From NCBI RefSeq assembly GCF_007004765.1, contig NZ_VIKR01000003.1:595076-659075 (forward strand): a stretch of 64,000 nt of DNA. The letters are read 5' to 3'. Origin of the DNA: Aliikangiella marina (lineage in GTDB: Bacteria > Pseudomonadota > Gammaproteobacteria > Enterobacterales > Kangiellaceae). A program made the position numbers and the translations under genes. A model generated the notes under the pieces. That model made no database searches. It was not told the DNA's origin and was given only the letters and a program-made list of their open reading frames with translations. Shown one piece after another: positions 44,075-53,631 of this stretch (position 1 is the first letter of the stretch; every line of letters begins with the position of its first letter).

Positions 44075-44449
44075 ATGAATAAACACTTACTAATAGTTTT
44101 GATAATGTTGACAAGTTCTGGAGTATCTTATTCTTCTAATGTTTTAAAAGATCCGACGATACAACGCGGTGATTTTACGACTGAGGAGAGAGATAAGATA
44201 ATCCAGCAAGTAAATTCATTGGGAACGAAAGAATCTGTATGTGTGCGGCAATTTTATAGGTCGTATCAAAAATCACTTTTTGACTACTGTGAAGCTAACG
44301 GCAATGGAAGTAGTGTAGGTGGAGACTGTGAGCATATTGCATATGCTTGGTCTTTGCATTCAGCGGTTACAGTACAGGCGTTTAGACATTGCGATATTGA
44401 ACTTAACCAGTCATTGAAGAAAGACGATAAAAGCAAAAGCGCTTCTTAG
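44075..44449 (+). CDS. Secreted small Cys-containing protein
   Basis: A 124-residue exported protein; signal peptide to about residue 20 (SGVSYSS). The mature part has four cysteines (SVCVRQFY, FDYCEAN, GGDCEHI and RHCDIEL) that could form two disulfides. GTTAAGT at 44052-44058 lies just before the start, matching a GTTRRRY box. No family recognised. Confidence 0.65.
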   Translation: MNKHLLIVLIMLTSSGVSYSSNVLKDPTIQRGDFTTEERDKIIQQVNSLGTKESVCVRQFYRSYQKSLFDYCEANGNGSSVGGDCEHIAYAWSLHSAVTVQAFRHCDIELNQSLKKDDKSKSAS

Positions 44450-44478
44450 CGAAGCGTTATGTTGAAGAGGTAAGTTTG

Positions 44479-44883
44479 ATGAAAATTTTAATGTACATAA
44501 CCCTTTTGACTTTTTCTAGTTTTTCGCTAGCTTGTGCAATGCCGATATCCGGCGAAAAGTACGATGCTTTAATTGAAGTTACAAAAGCTGAGACAGACTT
44601 TCATGTGAATGAGTTTGGATATACTGTTAAATTCCCTTCGGTTGTAGATGGGCAAAAGCTTGAATTTGCCGCATTTTATATTGCAAGTTTGAATGACAAA
44701 AATTATGAAAACCATATTCGAATACCTATAGATACTAATAAACAAGGTAAGTTTTCTGTAGGCTATGTTGCAGTGATGGGTAAGCTAGATTCAAGTGTTA
44801 CTGTAAGTGTTGGTTGGGGGCGAGGTGGGATATGTCCTATTAGCGCTAGCAAAACTATAAAACATGACAAATTAAAGCAGTAG
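44479..44883 (+). CDS. Secreted small protein, unknown
   Basis: A 134-residue exported protein with a signal peptide ending SLACAM near residue 19-20; the Cys could be a lipobox cysteine. The mature part is mostly beta strands ending in a Gly-rich VSVGWGRGGICPIS. The ATG at 44479 is used; a TTG directly before it is ignored. It is the last gene of the array. Confidence 0.65.
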   Translation: MKILMYITLLTFSSFSLACAMPISGEKYDALIEVTKAETDFHVNEFGYTVKFPSVVDGQKLEFAAFYIASLNDKNYENHIRIPIDTNKQGKFSVGYVAVMGKLDSSVTVSVGWGRGGICPISASKTIKHDKLKQ

Positions 44884-44900
44884 ATGAACTACTGTTTGAG

Positions 44901-44922
44901 GCGTTGAGTGTCCACTTTCGGG
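44901..44922. repeat. 22-bp motif, copy b, at the end of the array
   Basis: GCGTTGAGTGTCCACTTTCG followed by GG, 18 bases after the last stop codon of the array. It differs from the copy at 41745-41766 at one base. GTTGAGT within it also fits GTTRRRY. Confidence 0.65.
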
Positions 44923-45031
44923 CACCAATAATGATGCTAGACTAGCAGTATGTGAATGTCTCTTATATGGCATTTCTTGCCTCTAATTAAAGTGAGCCTG
45001 CAACGTGAGAACATCTCTCCACTACGGTCGA

Positions 45032-45076
45032 AATGACAGGCGCAGGACCACTTCATAGTGGCCCCTGTCATTTTTT
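45032..45076 (+). terminator. Strong intrinsic terminator closing the array
   Basis: AATGACAGG (45032-45040) pairs with CCTGTCATT (45064-45072) and CCACT (45048-45052) with AGTGG (45057-45061) around TCAT. Six T follow on the + strand. It would stop transcription running out of the array towards the convergent DUF3379 gene, and may also act in reverse. Confidence 0.8.
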
Positions 45077-45105
45077 ACAAAGAGTAAACGCTCTATTGTG
45101 AATCT

Positions 45106-45780
45106 TTATACTTTAATAATCTGCTTATAAAGACCATCAATACCTGCTTTATCTTCAGCAATAGCAATTAGCCCATGCGACGCTAAATTTTTAATTTGCC
45201 CCATTAATTTACCATCACCAAACAGCTTATTCTCTTCCAGTGGTGCTTTAGTTACAAATAGCGTCACTTGTTTGCCGTCGACTTCAGCAATGATATGCAT
45301 TGCCTCATCGTTACCAAAATCACAGCCGCTAGCGAAGGTAATTTTTTCTGGTAAGCTTGGCAACGTTAACCCCATCTTAGCTAATTTTGCGATGACAGCT
45401 TTGCTTGAAATCACTTTATCTCGTTCTAAATAACCGGCCTCATGATAAACATGCGCAAGTGCTTCTTCGGTGACGGGAAGTTGTTCCTTATTGATTAAGT
45501 TAAAGCTTAAAATCGAAACAAGTGCGACAGAGGCCGCTATCGCAAAATTAAAAAAACGATTGCGTCTTTTAGTTAATCGTTGGTTTAAGATAACCTTATC
45601 CGCGAGAGCTTCCGGTACATCAATATTCATTGCCTGCTGAAGTTGACTTTCAAACTGTTGCGACTCTTTGATTTCCGCGAGCTTCTCATCGGAAATATTT
45701 TCAAATGATTCAACATCAACATCACTCAATTGACTTTGAGGATCGGCGAGCTGACGTCTTTTCTTTTCTAGCTCATCCAT
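45106..45780 (-). CDS. DUF3379 family protein, probable anti-sigma factor
   Basis: A 224-residue protein with one membrane helix at about 75-93 (FNFAIAASVALVSILSF), a cytoplasmic acidic N-terminus and a periplasmic C-terminal domain with VSxTxPEK-like strands (LTLPSLPEKITFASGCDFG). DUF3379 genes regularly follow ECF sigma genes, and here the start overlaps the sigma gene by eight bases. It likely holds the sigma factor at the membrane. Confidence 0.85.
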   Translation of the reverse strand: MDELEKKRRQLADPQSQLSDVDVESFENISDEKLAEIKESQQFESQLQQAMNIDVPEALADKVILNQRLTKRRNRFFNFAIAASVALVSILSFNLINKEQLPVTEEALAHVYHEAGYLERDKVISSKAVIAKLAKMGLTLPSLPEKITFASGCDFGNDEAMHIIAEVDGKQVTLFVTKAPLEENKLFGDGKLMGQIKNLASHGLIAIAEDKAGIDGLYKQIIKV

Positions 45781-46288
45781 TATTACTACCTCTTTCTTGG
45801 GAATTATCGACCATAAGTTTTTTCAATTCGGCTCTTGCTCTAAATAATCTTGTGGAAACGGTGTTTAAGTTGACTTCCATCACATCGGCAATTTCATTGG
45901 TTGATAAACCGCCGATAATCTGCAGCGATAACGGTTGTCGGTATTGATCGGGTAACTTGTATATTGCTCTGCGTAAAAACATCGATTGTAAATCGTCTCG
46001 CCCATCGGCAATTTGCTCTAATTGCCATTCTTCATTGAGTTCGACTAGCGGCAATTGCTTGCGCTCAAATCGCCTCGCATTTTCACGACTGAGAATTGTA
46101 AACAGCCAAGGTTTCGCAGAATTAAAGTCTTTTAGCTGATGAATGTTTTTCCAGGCTCGAGTAAATGTTTCTTGGACTAAGTCTTCGGCAATTGAGCGAC
46201 TTTTGCTTAGCCAATAAGCATAGCGAAAGAGCTGCTGATAGAAGCTTTTAACCAAGCTCTCAAATTGTTTGTCTTTGATTGAAATCAT
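45773..46288 (-). CDS. ECF-type RNA polymerase sigma factor
   Basis: A 171-residue sigma-70 family protein with region 2 (FRYAYWLSKSRSIAEDLVQETFTRAW, key part AEDLVQETFTRAW) and region 4 (LPDQYRQPLSLQIIGGLSTNEIADVM, key part LSTNEIADVMEVN and VSTRLFRARAEL). The DUF3379 gene overlaps its end. No target promoter can be picked from this window alone. Confidence 0.93.
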   Translation of the reverse strand: MISIKDKQFESLVKSFYQQLFRYAYWLSKSRSIAEDLVQETFTRAWKNIHQLKDFNSAKPWLFTILSRENARRFERKQLPLVELNEEWQLEQIADGRDDLQSMFLRRAIYKLPDQYRQPLSLQIIGGLSTNEIADVMEVNLNTVSTRLFRARAELKKLMVDNSQERGSNNG

Positions 46289-46393
46289 AGTCTAAGATTT
46301 GTCTAAAGCTGCAACGTAGTAGGTGGCACAGAGTCTATTCTGTTCTCAACCTATTTAGACCTGCCTAACTGAGCTTTTCTTACACTATAAACC

Positions 46394-46421
46394 AAAAAAA
46401 GGAGCACAAAGGCTCCTTTTT
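46394..46421 (-). terminator. Terminator of hemL
   Basis: AAAAAGGAGC (46396-46405) and GCTCCTTTTT (46412-46421) form a hairpin with a six-base loop; the minus strand continues with a run of T. It lies about 20 bases past the hemL stop and separates hemL from the sigma gene. Confidence 0.8.
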
Positions 46422-46439
46422 CTAAAATGAGCATGATTT

Positions 46440-47720
46440 TTACAACTCAGAGAATACGCTATCTGCTGCAGTTAGGGTCTTTTCAAGGGTATCGTCGTCA
46501 TGCGCAGCACTCACAAAACCAGCTTCAAAAGCTGAAGGTGCTAAATAAATGCCAGCATTGAGCATACCATGGAAAAACTGCTTGAACCGCTCTTGATTTG
46601 AATTAACGACCTGCGAAAACCGCGTGACTTGCTTCTCCTCGGTAAAGAAAAGACCAAACATGCTACCCACATGATTGGTCGTAAACGGAACCTTGTGCTT
46701 GTCAGCCAGTTCTTGCAGTCCTCTGACCAATCGCTCAGTGTAATCATAAAGGGGCTTTAAATAGTTTTGGATTGCTAACAGGTTGAGCGATGCTAACCCA
46801 GCATTCATGGCGATAGGATTACCGGAAAGCGTACCCGCTTGGTATACCGGACCTGCAGGTGCAAGGTGCTGCATAATCGCCTTTTTGCCACCGAAAGCAC
46901 CAACCGGCATGCCGCCTCCTAGGATTTTCCCTAACGTAGTTAGATCGGGTTCGACATTGTAAAGTGCTTGTGCACTGCCTGGACCAACACGAAAGCCACA
47001 CATGACTTCGTCAAAAATCAGTACTGCGCCATGTTCGTCACACAGAGTTCTCAAACCTTCCAGAAAACCTGCAACCGGCGGAATACAATTCATATTACCG
47101 GCGATAGGCTCAACAATTATGGTCGCGACATCATTGGGATTGGCTTCTAGTAGCTCCCTAACGCTGTCGAGGTTATTGAATTCTGCGGTGAGTGTGTGCT
47201 TGGCAAAATCTGCGGGTACGCCGGGGGAAGTGGGTTCTCCCAGAGTGAGTGCGCCTGAGCCCGCTTTAACTAACAAACAGTCAGCATGGCCATGATAACA
47301 GCCTTCAAATTTAATCAGTTTGTCTTTACCAGTATATCCGCGCGCTAATCGTATTGCAGACATGGTCGCTTCAGTACCTGAACTAACCATTCGCACTTGG
47401 TCCATTGATGGGATCATTTCGCATACCTTGCGAGCCATTACCAATTCGATTTCAGTCGGCGCTCCAAAGCTTAAGCCGTTGAGTGAAGCTTTGACCACCG
47501 CTTCCCGAATTGCGCTGTGGTTATGCCCATGAATCATCGGCCCCCAAGAGCCAACATAGTCCACATAGTCTTTTCCGTCGACATCGGTGAAATAGGCGCC
47601 ATTTGCTTTTTCGACGAAAACGGGTGTACCGCCAACACCATTAAAGGCTCGTACTGGTGAGTTTACAGCACCAGGAATAACTTCTTTTGCTTGGTTAAAT
47701 AGTTCTTCAGATTTGCTCAT
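46440..47720 (-). CDS. hemL: Glutamate-1-semialdehyde 2,1-aminomutase
   Basis: The last step of C5-pathway synthesis of 5-aminolevulinate, the precursor of all tetrapyrroles. The 426-residue PLP enzyme has [28 protein letters not shown], and [16 protein letters not shown] with the PLP lysine near 265. Fully typical. With hemJ at 51266 it shows heme synthesis genes clustered loosely here. Confidence 0.98.
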   Translation of the reverse strand: MSKSEELFNQAKEVIPGAVNSPVRAFNGVGGTPVFVEKANGAYFTDVDGKDYVDYVGSWGPMIHGHNHSAIREAVVKASLNGLSFGAPTEIELVMARKVCEMIPSMDQVRMVSSGTEATMSAIRLARGYTGKDKLIKFEGCYHGHADCLLVKAGSGALTLGEPTSPGVPADFAKHTLTAEFNNLDSVRELLEANPNDVATIIVEPIAGNMNCIPPVAGFLEGLRTLCDEHGAVLIFDEVMCGFRVGPGSAQALYNVEPDLTTLGKILGGGMPVGAFGGKKAIMQHLAPAGPVYQAGTLSGNPIAMNAGLASLNLLAIQNYLKPLYDYTERLVRGLQELADKHKVPFTTNHVGSMFGLFFTEEKQVTRFSQVVNSNQERFKQFFHGMLNAGIYLAPSAFEAGFVSAAHDDDTLEKTLTAADSVFSEL

Positions 47721-47830
47721 AATATTATGTCTTATTAGATAAAAATTTCTCGGTGCATGATATTCAATATATGCGCGGCGTTATTCAACAGCCAATATCC
47801 AACACCCTTCACTCCAATACCGTCTTGATT

Positions 47831-48844
47831 CTAATCGTCCAAGCCGACAAACCAATTGACCTCGCGCTCATATTGATGAAGCTGATTTTCAACGCCGAGG
47901 ATACAAGCAAACAATGCCATTCTGACTAAAACGCCATTGTCAGTTTGGCGGAAAATCGCCAGTCCCGGTTCTGTATTTAAGTCGTTGTCTAGCTCATTAG
48001 CATCGTTGCGAGAGTCTCTAGGAAGCGGGTGCATGATGACAGCATTAGGTTGGCAGTGTTGAGAATAAATTTGTTTGTTCAGCCTAAAGTATCCCCGATA
48101 TCGATTAGCTTCTTCTTGCGAGCTAAATCGCTCTTCTTGAATTCTGGTTTGGTAAATTACATTGGCTTGCGGCAACCCTTGTTCGAGGGTGTTGCCAATT
48201 TCCACTTGATGTCCAGCATTGGTTAATATGTCTACGTACTTGGTAGGCATGGCGAGCGCTTCCGGCGAGATCAATTGAATTTTCAAGCCTTGATAAAGCC
48301 CAAGTAATTGGCAAAGCGAGTGCACTGTTCGACCGTGTTTTAAATCGCCGAGAAGCGTCAGGCTAAGGTCTTGAATACCTCTGTCTTGGCTGGCCAGTTC
48401 CTGATGAATAGTAAATAAATCGAGCAACGCCTGAGTTGGGTGCTCGTTGGGACCATCGCCGCCGTTAATCACCGGTACTCGGCTGCCGTGCGCAAATTCT
48501 GCAACTGACCCGGCTTCTGGATGGCGCATCGCAATTATATCGCTATAACCTGAAAGCACTTGAGCTGTGTCGTAGAGGGATTCACCTTTAGCGAGCGCAG
48601 AGTTGGAAAGCCCGGTAGTTTCTCTTACTTCACCACCGAGCAAGTTGAAGGCGCAACCAAAACTGACTCGCGTGCGAGTACTGGGTTCGAAAAACATATT
48701 GCCGAGAACCGCTCCTTCCAACACTCGAGTCACTTTTTGACGAGTCGCATAAGGGCGCATCGACTCAGCAACTTTGAATAGGTCATTAATCAGTTCGAGT
48801 GATACGTCTTTTACAGAGAGTAAGTGCTGACCTTTGAGTTTCAC
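47831..48844 (-). CDS. pyrB: Aspartate carbamoyltransferase catalytic subunit
   Basis: Forms carbamoyl-aspartate in pyrimidine synthesis. FEPSTRTRVSF binds carbamoyl phosphate, GGDGPNEHPTQALLDLFTI and MHPLPRDSRNDAN complete the active site. The 337-residue chain is somewhat longer than E. coli PyrB, and no pyrI regulatory gene follows. Transcribed alone on the minus strand. Confidence 0.97.
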   Translation of the reverse strand: MKLKGQHLLSVKDVSLELINDLFKVAESMRPYATRQKVTRVLEGAVLGNMFFEPSTRTRVSFGCAFNLLGGEVRETTGLSNSALAKGESLYDTAQVLSGYSDIIAMRHPEAGSVAEFAHGSRVPVINGGDGPNEHPTQALLDLFTIHQELASQDRGIQDLSLTLLGDLKHGRTVHSLCQLLGLYQGLKIQLISPEALAMPTKYVDILTNAGHQVEIGNTLEQGLPQANVIYQTRIQEERFSSQEEANRYRGYFRLNKQIYSQHCQPNAVIMHPLPRDSRNDANELDNDLNTEPGLAIFRQTDNGVLVRMALFACILGVENQLHQYEREVNWFVGLDD

Positions 48845-48960
48845 GGTGACATCCCAGCGAGAATAAGCGAATTAGAAAAGTGCGGCTATTTTAGTCTTTT
48901 TTAATACCACTGCCTAGTTTGCATGAGGTTAATCTGAATACAATTGCACGACAAATAAGC

Positions 48961-49365
48961 TCATCGGGTAAAAACGCCTAGCTTCTCAAGGAGCGGGCTT
49001 TTCTTATTGTGCATATGATTAATTAACTCTTCTCGCGCTTGCTCAGCGGTTAACCCATGCTCGACCAGCTGTTTAACGACTTTATCAAAGGCCAAGCGCC
49101 TCACATCACCTTGCTCACTGGTATCTCGGCGATCGCCGAAATGATCTAAGATTGCTTGTCCACAAGCACATTGGCGAGCAATTTTGATATAGGTGTTACC
49201 CGCCTCATCAATGGACTCAGAGACTTGAGGGGCTGATTGGTAAGCTGTAGTTTGACTAATAAATGCCTGTTCATTTTCATAGCGTTTGCCACAGTTACTG
49301 CACGCCTTCGGAAAAGAGGCGTCTTCCAGAGCTTTGAGGTTGTTAAATAGCTGGTTTTCGTTCAA
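48961..49365 (-). CDS. Small zinc-ribbon-like protein, unknown
   Basis: A 134-residue soluble protein. CSNCGKRY near residue 22 and CACGQA near 88 could bind a metal as a Cys4 site. The C-terminal EELINHMHNKKSPLLEKLG is helical. No family recognised. It is separated from pyrB by about 115 bases. Confidence 0.7.
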   Translation of the reverse strand: MNENQLFNNLKALEDASFPKACSNCGKRYENEQAFISQTTAYQSAPQVSESIDEAGNTYIKIARQCACGQAILDHFGDRRDTSEQGDVRRLAFDKVVKQLVEHGLTAEQAREELINHMHNKKSPLLEKLGVFTR

Positions 49366-49850
49366 GTCGAGACACCTGTATGCATCATTATACGAGAGTG
49401 ATCATCGTCACGTTGAGTTAGCAGCTGAAAGTTGCGCTTTTAACTCGGTAAATATCTTATTCATTATGTGTCATTCGCAGACGTCGTGTTCTGCACAATA
49501 ACCACGCCAGAGTTTGCCATTATAGTCTTTTTACTATTGCTTTGCGTCGCACTATCCTTATTGCTTCGAAAATGGGTAAAAACCAGTGAAATTAGTCACT
49601 CGCCCTTTGGTTTTGCTTGGCGGCCTACGAGCGGGCGCCCATCTCATAGCGGCTATCTGAATGTCTTTATTTAATTATCTCTTGTGACGAAACACTGAAT
49701 TTAACCGGTTTTGTGATTGATCTTTTTGTATTTACAGTCTCAAAAAGGTAGGATGTGCTCAGATAATATTAAAAATACTAACATAATTAGTCAGTTAGCG
49801 AATTATTAGCTAAAGTTAAGTTAGACGCAACTCGGTAGGATGCGAGCCTT
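49366..49850. other. 485-bp intergenic region
   Basis: A + strand frame at 49468-49674 (68 residues) begins with a hydrophobic stretch (FAIIVFLLLLCVALSLLL) and could be a small membrane protein, but the start codon is GTG without a good ribosome site and the C-terminus looks random. I saw no RNA gene or strong terminator here. Confidence 0.4.
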
Positions 49851-51164
49851 ATGCTTCGGTTTTTAGTCAAATATCTTTTGTTGGCGATTATTTTAGCGGC
49901 CGCCGCCATGCTTACAGCACAGTGGAAGCTTGAAAAAGATATTGATAGCTTTGCTAATATGATCGGCGCCTTTGCCGAGTTTGACTATGAGTCGGCCAAG
50001 ATTAACCTCACCGGTGAAGTGAGGATCAACTCAATCAGAATTTATATTAATTCGATCCAAGCAAACATTGAAATTGGCGAATTGCGCTTTTCAGCGGGTA
50101 ACCTTTACGATCTCGCTTTTCTTGAATCAAGCTTAAGAGAGCAACAGCTTCCCGAAAACGGGCATCTTTATTTAACGGACGTGCTCATCCCATTCAATAA
50201 TACCTTACTGAAAGCTGTCAAAACGGACGAAGCGCCAACTTCTGCAAATATTCTCGATGCTGCATTTTGCGGCCAGCATGATCGCATCAGTCCAGTTGAA
50301 TTAGAAGCAATGGGTTTTGACTACATTGCATTCTCTGGAAAACATTTTTATTTATTAGATAAATATAGTGGAAGTGTGGTTTTCAACGGCAACTTTGATG
50401 TTGAAGAAATGTTCGATGTTACTTACCAAATCAATATTAGTGGTGTTATGGCATGGTTGGAGTCGCTTGAAGAACGACGAATAGGTCAGTTTCAAGAACG
50501 CGTTATTCCACCGCAGTTGGCGCTATTGGAAGTTCGCAAAAAAGATAGAGGTTTTAATCAAAAGAAAGCTGAGTACTGCGCAATTCGAGAAGGTGTTACA
50601 ACTGATGAATACTACGCGGGACATATTACTGAAGTGGACAAGCAATTATCCAGTGTGGGTATTTCGGTTAAGGATGATTTTAAAGCGGCTTATCAAGCCG
50701 CGATAAAACCAGATAGCCAACTTGCTTGGTTTATTCAACCTAAAGCTAACTTTGAATTCGAAGGGGTTAACTATTATACCTTTGAGGAACTTCGTGATCT
50801 AAGTGGTTTAAGGGTGAGTGTAAATGGTACTCAGGTATCAGATTATTTTGAAGGTTGGACTGGTGAGAACTTTAATTTGATCGCTGAAAATTTGATGAAA
50901 GAGCGAGCGGCAAAATTGGGTGCGACTTCACCGCTATATCAGCAGGTAGTGATTACTCGAGAGTATAAAGCGATGAACTTAAATCGCGCCGCAGAATTCC
51001 TTGAAGAAAAAGTACGCGTAACGCGTGACGATGGGCGAGTTTTTGAAGGTATCTTGTCGCGCACGTCAGACAGGTCGATTTGGCTGTTCCAAAAGTCGTT
51101 AACAGGCGATGTGACGATCCCATTTGCTCGGACTCGCATCGTTAAGTTTGAAGTTTATCAATAA
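49851..51164 (+). CDS. Envelope protein of unknown function, one N-terminal membrane anchor
   Basis: A 437-residue protein with an uncleaved membrane helix at about 5-24 and a large exported domain. The N-terminal part has AsmA-like strands (YESAKINLTGEVRINSIRIY), and the C-terminal 55 residues (VRVTRDDGRVFEGILSRTSD and TIPFARTRIVKFEVYQ) look like a small beta-barrel that recurs in proteins with a KOW/SH3-like end. I do not recognise the family. It is monocistronic. Confidence 0.75.
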   Translation: MLRFLVKYLLLAIILAAAAMLTAQWKLEKDIDSFANMIGAFAEFDYESAKINLTGEVRINSIRIYINSIQANIEIGELRFSAGNLYDLAFLESSLREQQLPENGHLYLTDVLIPFNNTLLKAVKTDEAPTSANILDAAFCGQHDRISPVELEAMGFDYIAFSGKHFYLLDKYSGSVVFNGNFDVEEMFDVTYQINISGVMAWLESLEERRIGQFQERVIPPQLALLEVRKKDRGFNQKKAEYCAIREGVTTDEYYAGHITEVDKQLSSVGISVKDDFKAAYQAAIKPDSQLAWFIQPKANFEFEGVNYYTFEELRDLSGLRVSVNGTQVSDYFEGWTGENFNLIAENLMKERAAKLGATSPLYQQVVITREYKAMNLNRAAEFLEEKVRVTRDDGRVFEGILSRTSDRSIWLFQKSLTGDVTIPFARTRIVKFEVYQ

Positions 51165-51265
51165 CAACTGACAAAAACTTGCGAGTTACTGACTGTAATC
51201 AAAATTGACATAAGGATAGATAGCGGTCTATTTATTTATGTTGAACATTAGAAAACCTGGTCAAT

Positions 51266-51694
51266 CTAAAAAGGTTTCACGACCGCTAATACGACAACGA
51301 TAAAAAGAATGATCACCGGAAACTCATTAAACCAGCGATAGAATATATGCCCTTTATCAAAAGTTTTAGTTTGAAATTTTTTTAAATGGTTGCCGCATAA
51401 GAAATGGTAACCAATGAGAATTGTCACCAGCGCTAGTTTCACATGCATCCATCCCATCTTCATCCAAGCAGAATTTAAATACAGTAACCATACGCCGAGT
51501 CCGACCGTGATAAATAAAAATGGCGTGATAAACCGATACAGCTTTCTTGCCATTATCAATAGGTGATCGTAAGTATTTTTGTCTTCGACCATCGCTAAGT
51601 TGACAAATATTCGTGGCAAATAGAAGAGTCCTGCAAACCAGCTAGTAAAAAAAATGATATGGAATGCTTTGATATACAGATACCAGTCTTGCAT
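51266..51694 (-). CDS. hemJ: Protoporphyrinogen IX oxidase HemJ
   Basis: A 142-residue inner-membrane protein with four helices, of the HemJ/UPF0093 family that oxidises protoporphyrinogen in bacteria lacking HemG or HemY. The KAFHIIFFTSWFAGLFYLPR start carries the conserved His, Trp and Arg, and MHVKLALV carries a second His and a Lys. Typical length. Confidence 0.92.
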   Translation of the reverse strand: MQDWYLYIKAFHIIFFTSWFAGLFYLPRIFVNLAMVEDKNTYDHLLIMARKLYRFITPFLFITVGLGVWLLYLNSAWMKMGWMHVKLALVTILIGYHFLCGNHLKKFQTKTFDKGHIFYRWFNEFPVIILFIVVVLAVVKPF

Positions 51695-51852
51695 GAGAGT
51701 GTTCGCTCGATTTTTAAAAGTTGCGGTAAATTGGCACCGATAGTTTAAACGCGAAAAACATTAAAGTCTTTTGTTTTGTTAGATTCGTTGCCGGTAGCGT
51801 GATTCTGAGCCAATGGGTTCAAATATTTGCGACCTGTTGTTTATGGCTCGAG

Positions 51853-53631
51853 CTATTTATAACTGTAGTGTGACTCAATCGCCTCACGAGTTAGTATCCC
51901 GTATATTTTATCATTGAGTGGTGCAGTGGTTCTGAATATGTAGACTGCGTCAACCGATTCACGATCCATCGTGTCGAGCGCCTCTTCAAGGTTTGCTTGT
52001 AAATAAACCGAGGCAATGTCTTGTCGGTCTGCAGGTATCGAAAACAAGTCTATATCGCCATGTTCTGGGGCTTCGTACATTTCTCCCGACTCTTCGGCAT
52101 TTTTTTTATCTTCAGCGTCTTTTTCTTTTTGCTCAAAATAATATCGAGCTAGATCATTAGCGAGCATAAGATATTTGGGGACCTTATCTTCCATAATTAA
52201 AATCCAACGCGGCGTCGACTCTAACAGCTTTTCAGTTTGTTCAAAGGGCAAGTACTTGTCTTGGACTACCATCTTACGTTCCATCAAGCCCGCAACACCG
52301 ACACTCCGTAAAAATTGGGACAATGGATTAACTTTTAATTCGAGACCTTTGACGCGTAATTGTGATTCGAATATTGATGGCTGCTTGAACAGCTGAGAAA
52401 CGATTAAATTAGCGATTACCAGGGAGAGCATTCCTGGCAGTAAAACATTCGGGTTGTTGGTTAATTCGAGTAAAGCCATCAAGGCTGCGAGTGGTGCTTG
52501 AAGGGTTGCACTCATCATCGTGGCCATGCCAACCATTGAATAAAATGCGTAATCGGACGCATAGTTCGGAAACATGTATCCGCCAAAGACTCCCAGAACG
52601 CCGCCAAGTGTTGCCCCAATAAACATCGCCGGACCGATGACTCCGCCGGGCAGCGACAAACCAGAACAAATAATAGTCGCTAAGAGTTTACCAACGAAAG
52701 CAATTGCCAAAATTTGTAAGCTTAATTCGCCGTGCAATGCCGAGTTAACGGTATCGTAGCCGATTCCCATAATTTGTGGCGCACCGAGTGCAATTATTCC
52801 ACAGCAAGTACCCGCGGTTCCGCACTTTAACCAGCTCGACCAATCTCTTGCTCGAGTGGCAACGACTCTAGTCGCCATGATAAAGAAACTCGCAACGACT
52901 CCAATGACGAGCCCCAATAAGATAAAGTAAGGAATTTCCCACAAGGATTGAAGATCTAAAGAGGGAACGATAAATGCCACGTCATTTCCAAAAACAATTC
53001 GTGACATAATTGCTGCCGTCACCGATGCGATGATCAATGGAATGAAGCTCGCCACGGCATACTCCATCATGACGACTTCCATCGCAAAAATAACCCCGGC
53101 TAGCGGCGTGTTGAAACTTGCAGAAATTGCAGCGGCCGTCCCGCAACCAACCAGGATACGAATACTATTATTGGGTAAGTGCATTTTCTGACCCAGCCAG
53201 CTGCCAGCAGTTGAGCCGAGATGTATACCAGGCCCTTCTCGACCGACTGATTGCCCTGAGGCAATCGTCATGCCTCCAACAACAAACTGCACTACCGCAT
53301 TTCGCCAATTCATATAACCTTGGTGAAAAGACATCCTTTCTAGCACGTGGCCGACACCAACTTGGCGTCTCTCTTTACCAACTTTGTGGAGGACGTAGCC
53401 AACTAAGAAACCGCCGACTAGGGGTAACGTTAAACGAAACCACCAAGGTGACCCTTCAAAATCATTAGCGCCTTCGCCTGAGTGCCAGAGCACCAAGCCA
53501 CTTTCGATGAATAATCTAAATAAGATAACAACGCCGCCAGCGAGCAATCCACACACAAGACCCATTACAGTCAAAATGGGGAGCGCGTTTAAGCTACCGA
53601 GTTTTAAGCGAATTGTTTCTATAAAGGACAT
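51853..53631 (-). CDS. ClC-family chloride channel/transporter with C-terminal CBS region
   Basis: A 592-residue inner-membrane protein. The GREGPGIHLG motif keeps the external gating Glu. The site that is GSGIP in E. coli ClcA reads GVGHV, so the central Ser is absent, and the inner proton Glu region (IIEEM in ClcA) reads AMEVV, so the second Glu is Val. Loss of this Glu is typical of ClC channels, not antiporters. SGLSLPGGVIGPAMFIGATLG is intact. Residues from about 450 form a CBS-like regulatory domain. Confidence 0.9.
   Translation of the reverse strand: MSFIETIRLKLGSLNALPILTVMGLVCGLLAGGVVILFRLFIESGLVLWHSGEGANDFEGSPWWFRLTLPLVGGFLVGYVLHKVGKERRQVGVGHVLERMSFHQGYMNWRNAVVQFVVGGMTIASGQSVGREGPGIHLGSTAGSWLGQKMHLPNNSIRILVGCGTAAAISASFNTPLAGVIFAMEVVMMEYAVASFIPLIIASVTAAIMSRIVFGNDVAFIVPSLDLQSLWEIPYFILLGLVIGVVASFFIMATRVVATRARDWSSWLKCGTAGTCCGIIALGAPQIMGIGYDTVNSALHGELSLQILAIAFVGKLLATIICSGLSLPGGVIGPAMFIGATLGGVLGVFGGYMFPNYASDYAFYSMVGMATMMSATLQAPLAALMALLELTNNPNVLLPGMLSLVIANLIVSQLFKQPSIFESQLRVKGLELKVNPLSQFLRSVGVAGLMERKMVVQDKYLPFEQTEKLLESTPRWILIMEDKVPKYLMLANDLARYYFEQKEKDAEDKKNAEESGEMYEAPEHGDIDLFSIPADRQDIASVYLQANLEEALDTMDRESVDAVYIFRTTAPLNDKIYGILTREAIESHYSYK

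Noticed and set aside
34496..45105. CRISPR array
   Set aside because: Repeats are not identical direct repeats with uniform spacers; genes lie between the copies and no cas genes are seen.
34496..45105. Classical integron with integrase
   Set aside because: No tyrosine recombinase gene or attI site lies in the window; only two attC-like candidates are present.
49468..49674. 68-codon hydrophobic frame as a firm gene
   Set aside because: GTG start without a good ribosome site and an unconvincing C-terminus; kept only as a note in the intergenic entry.
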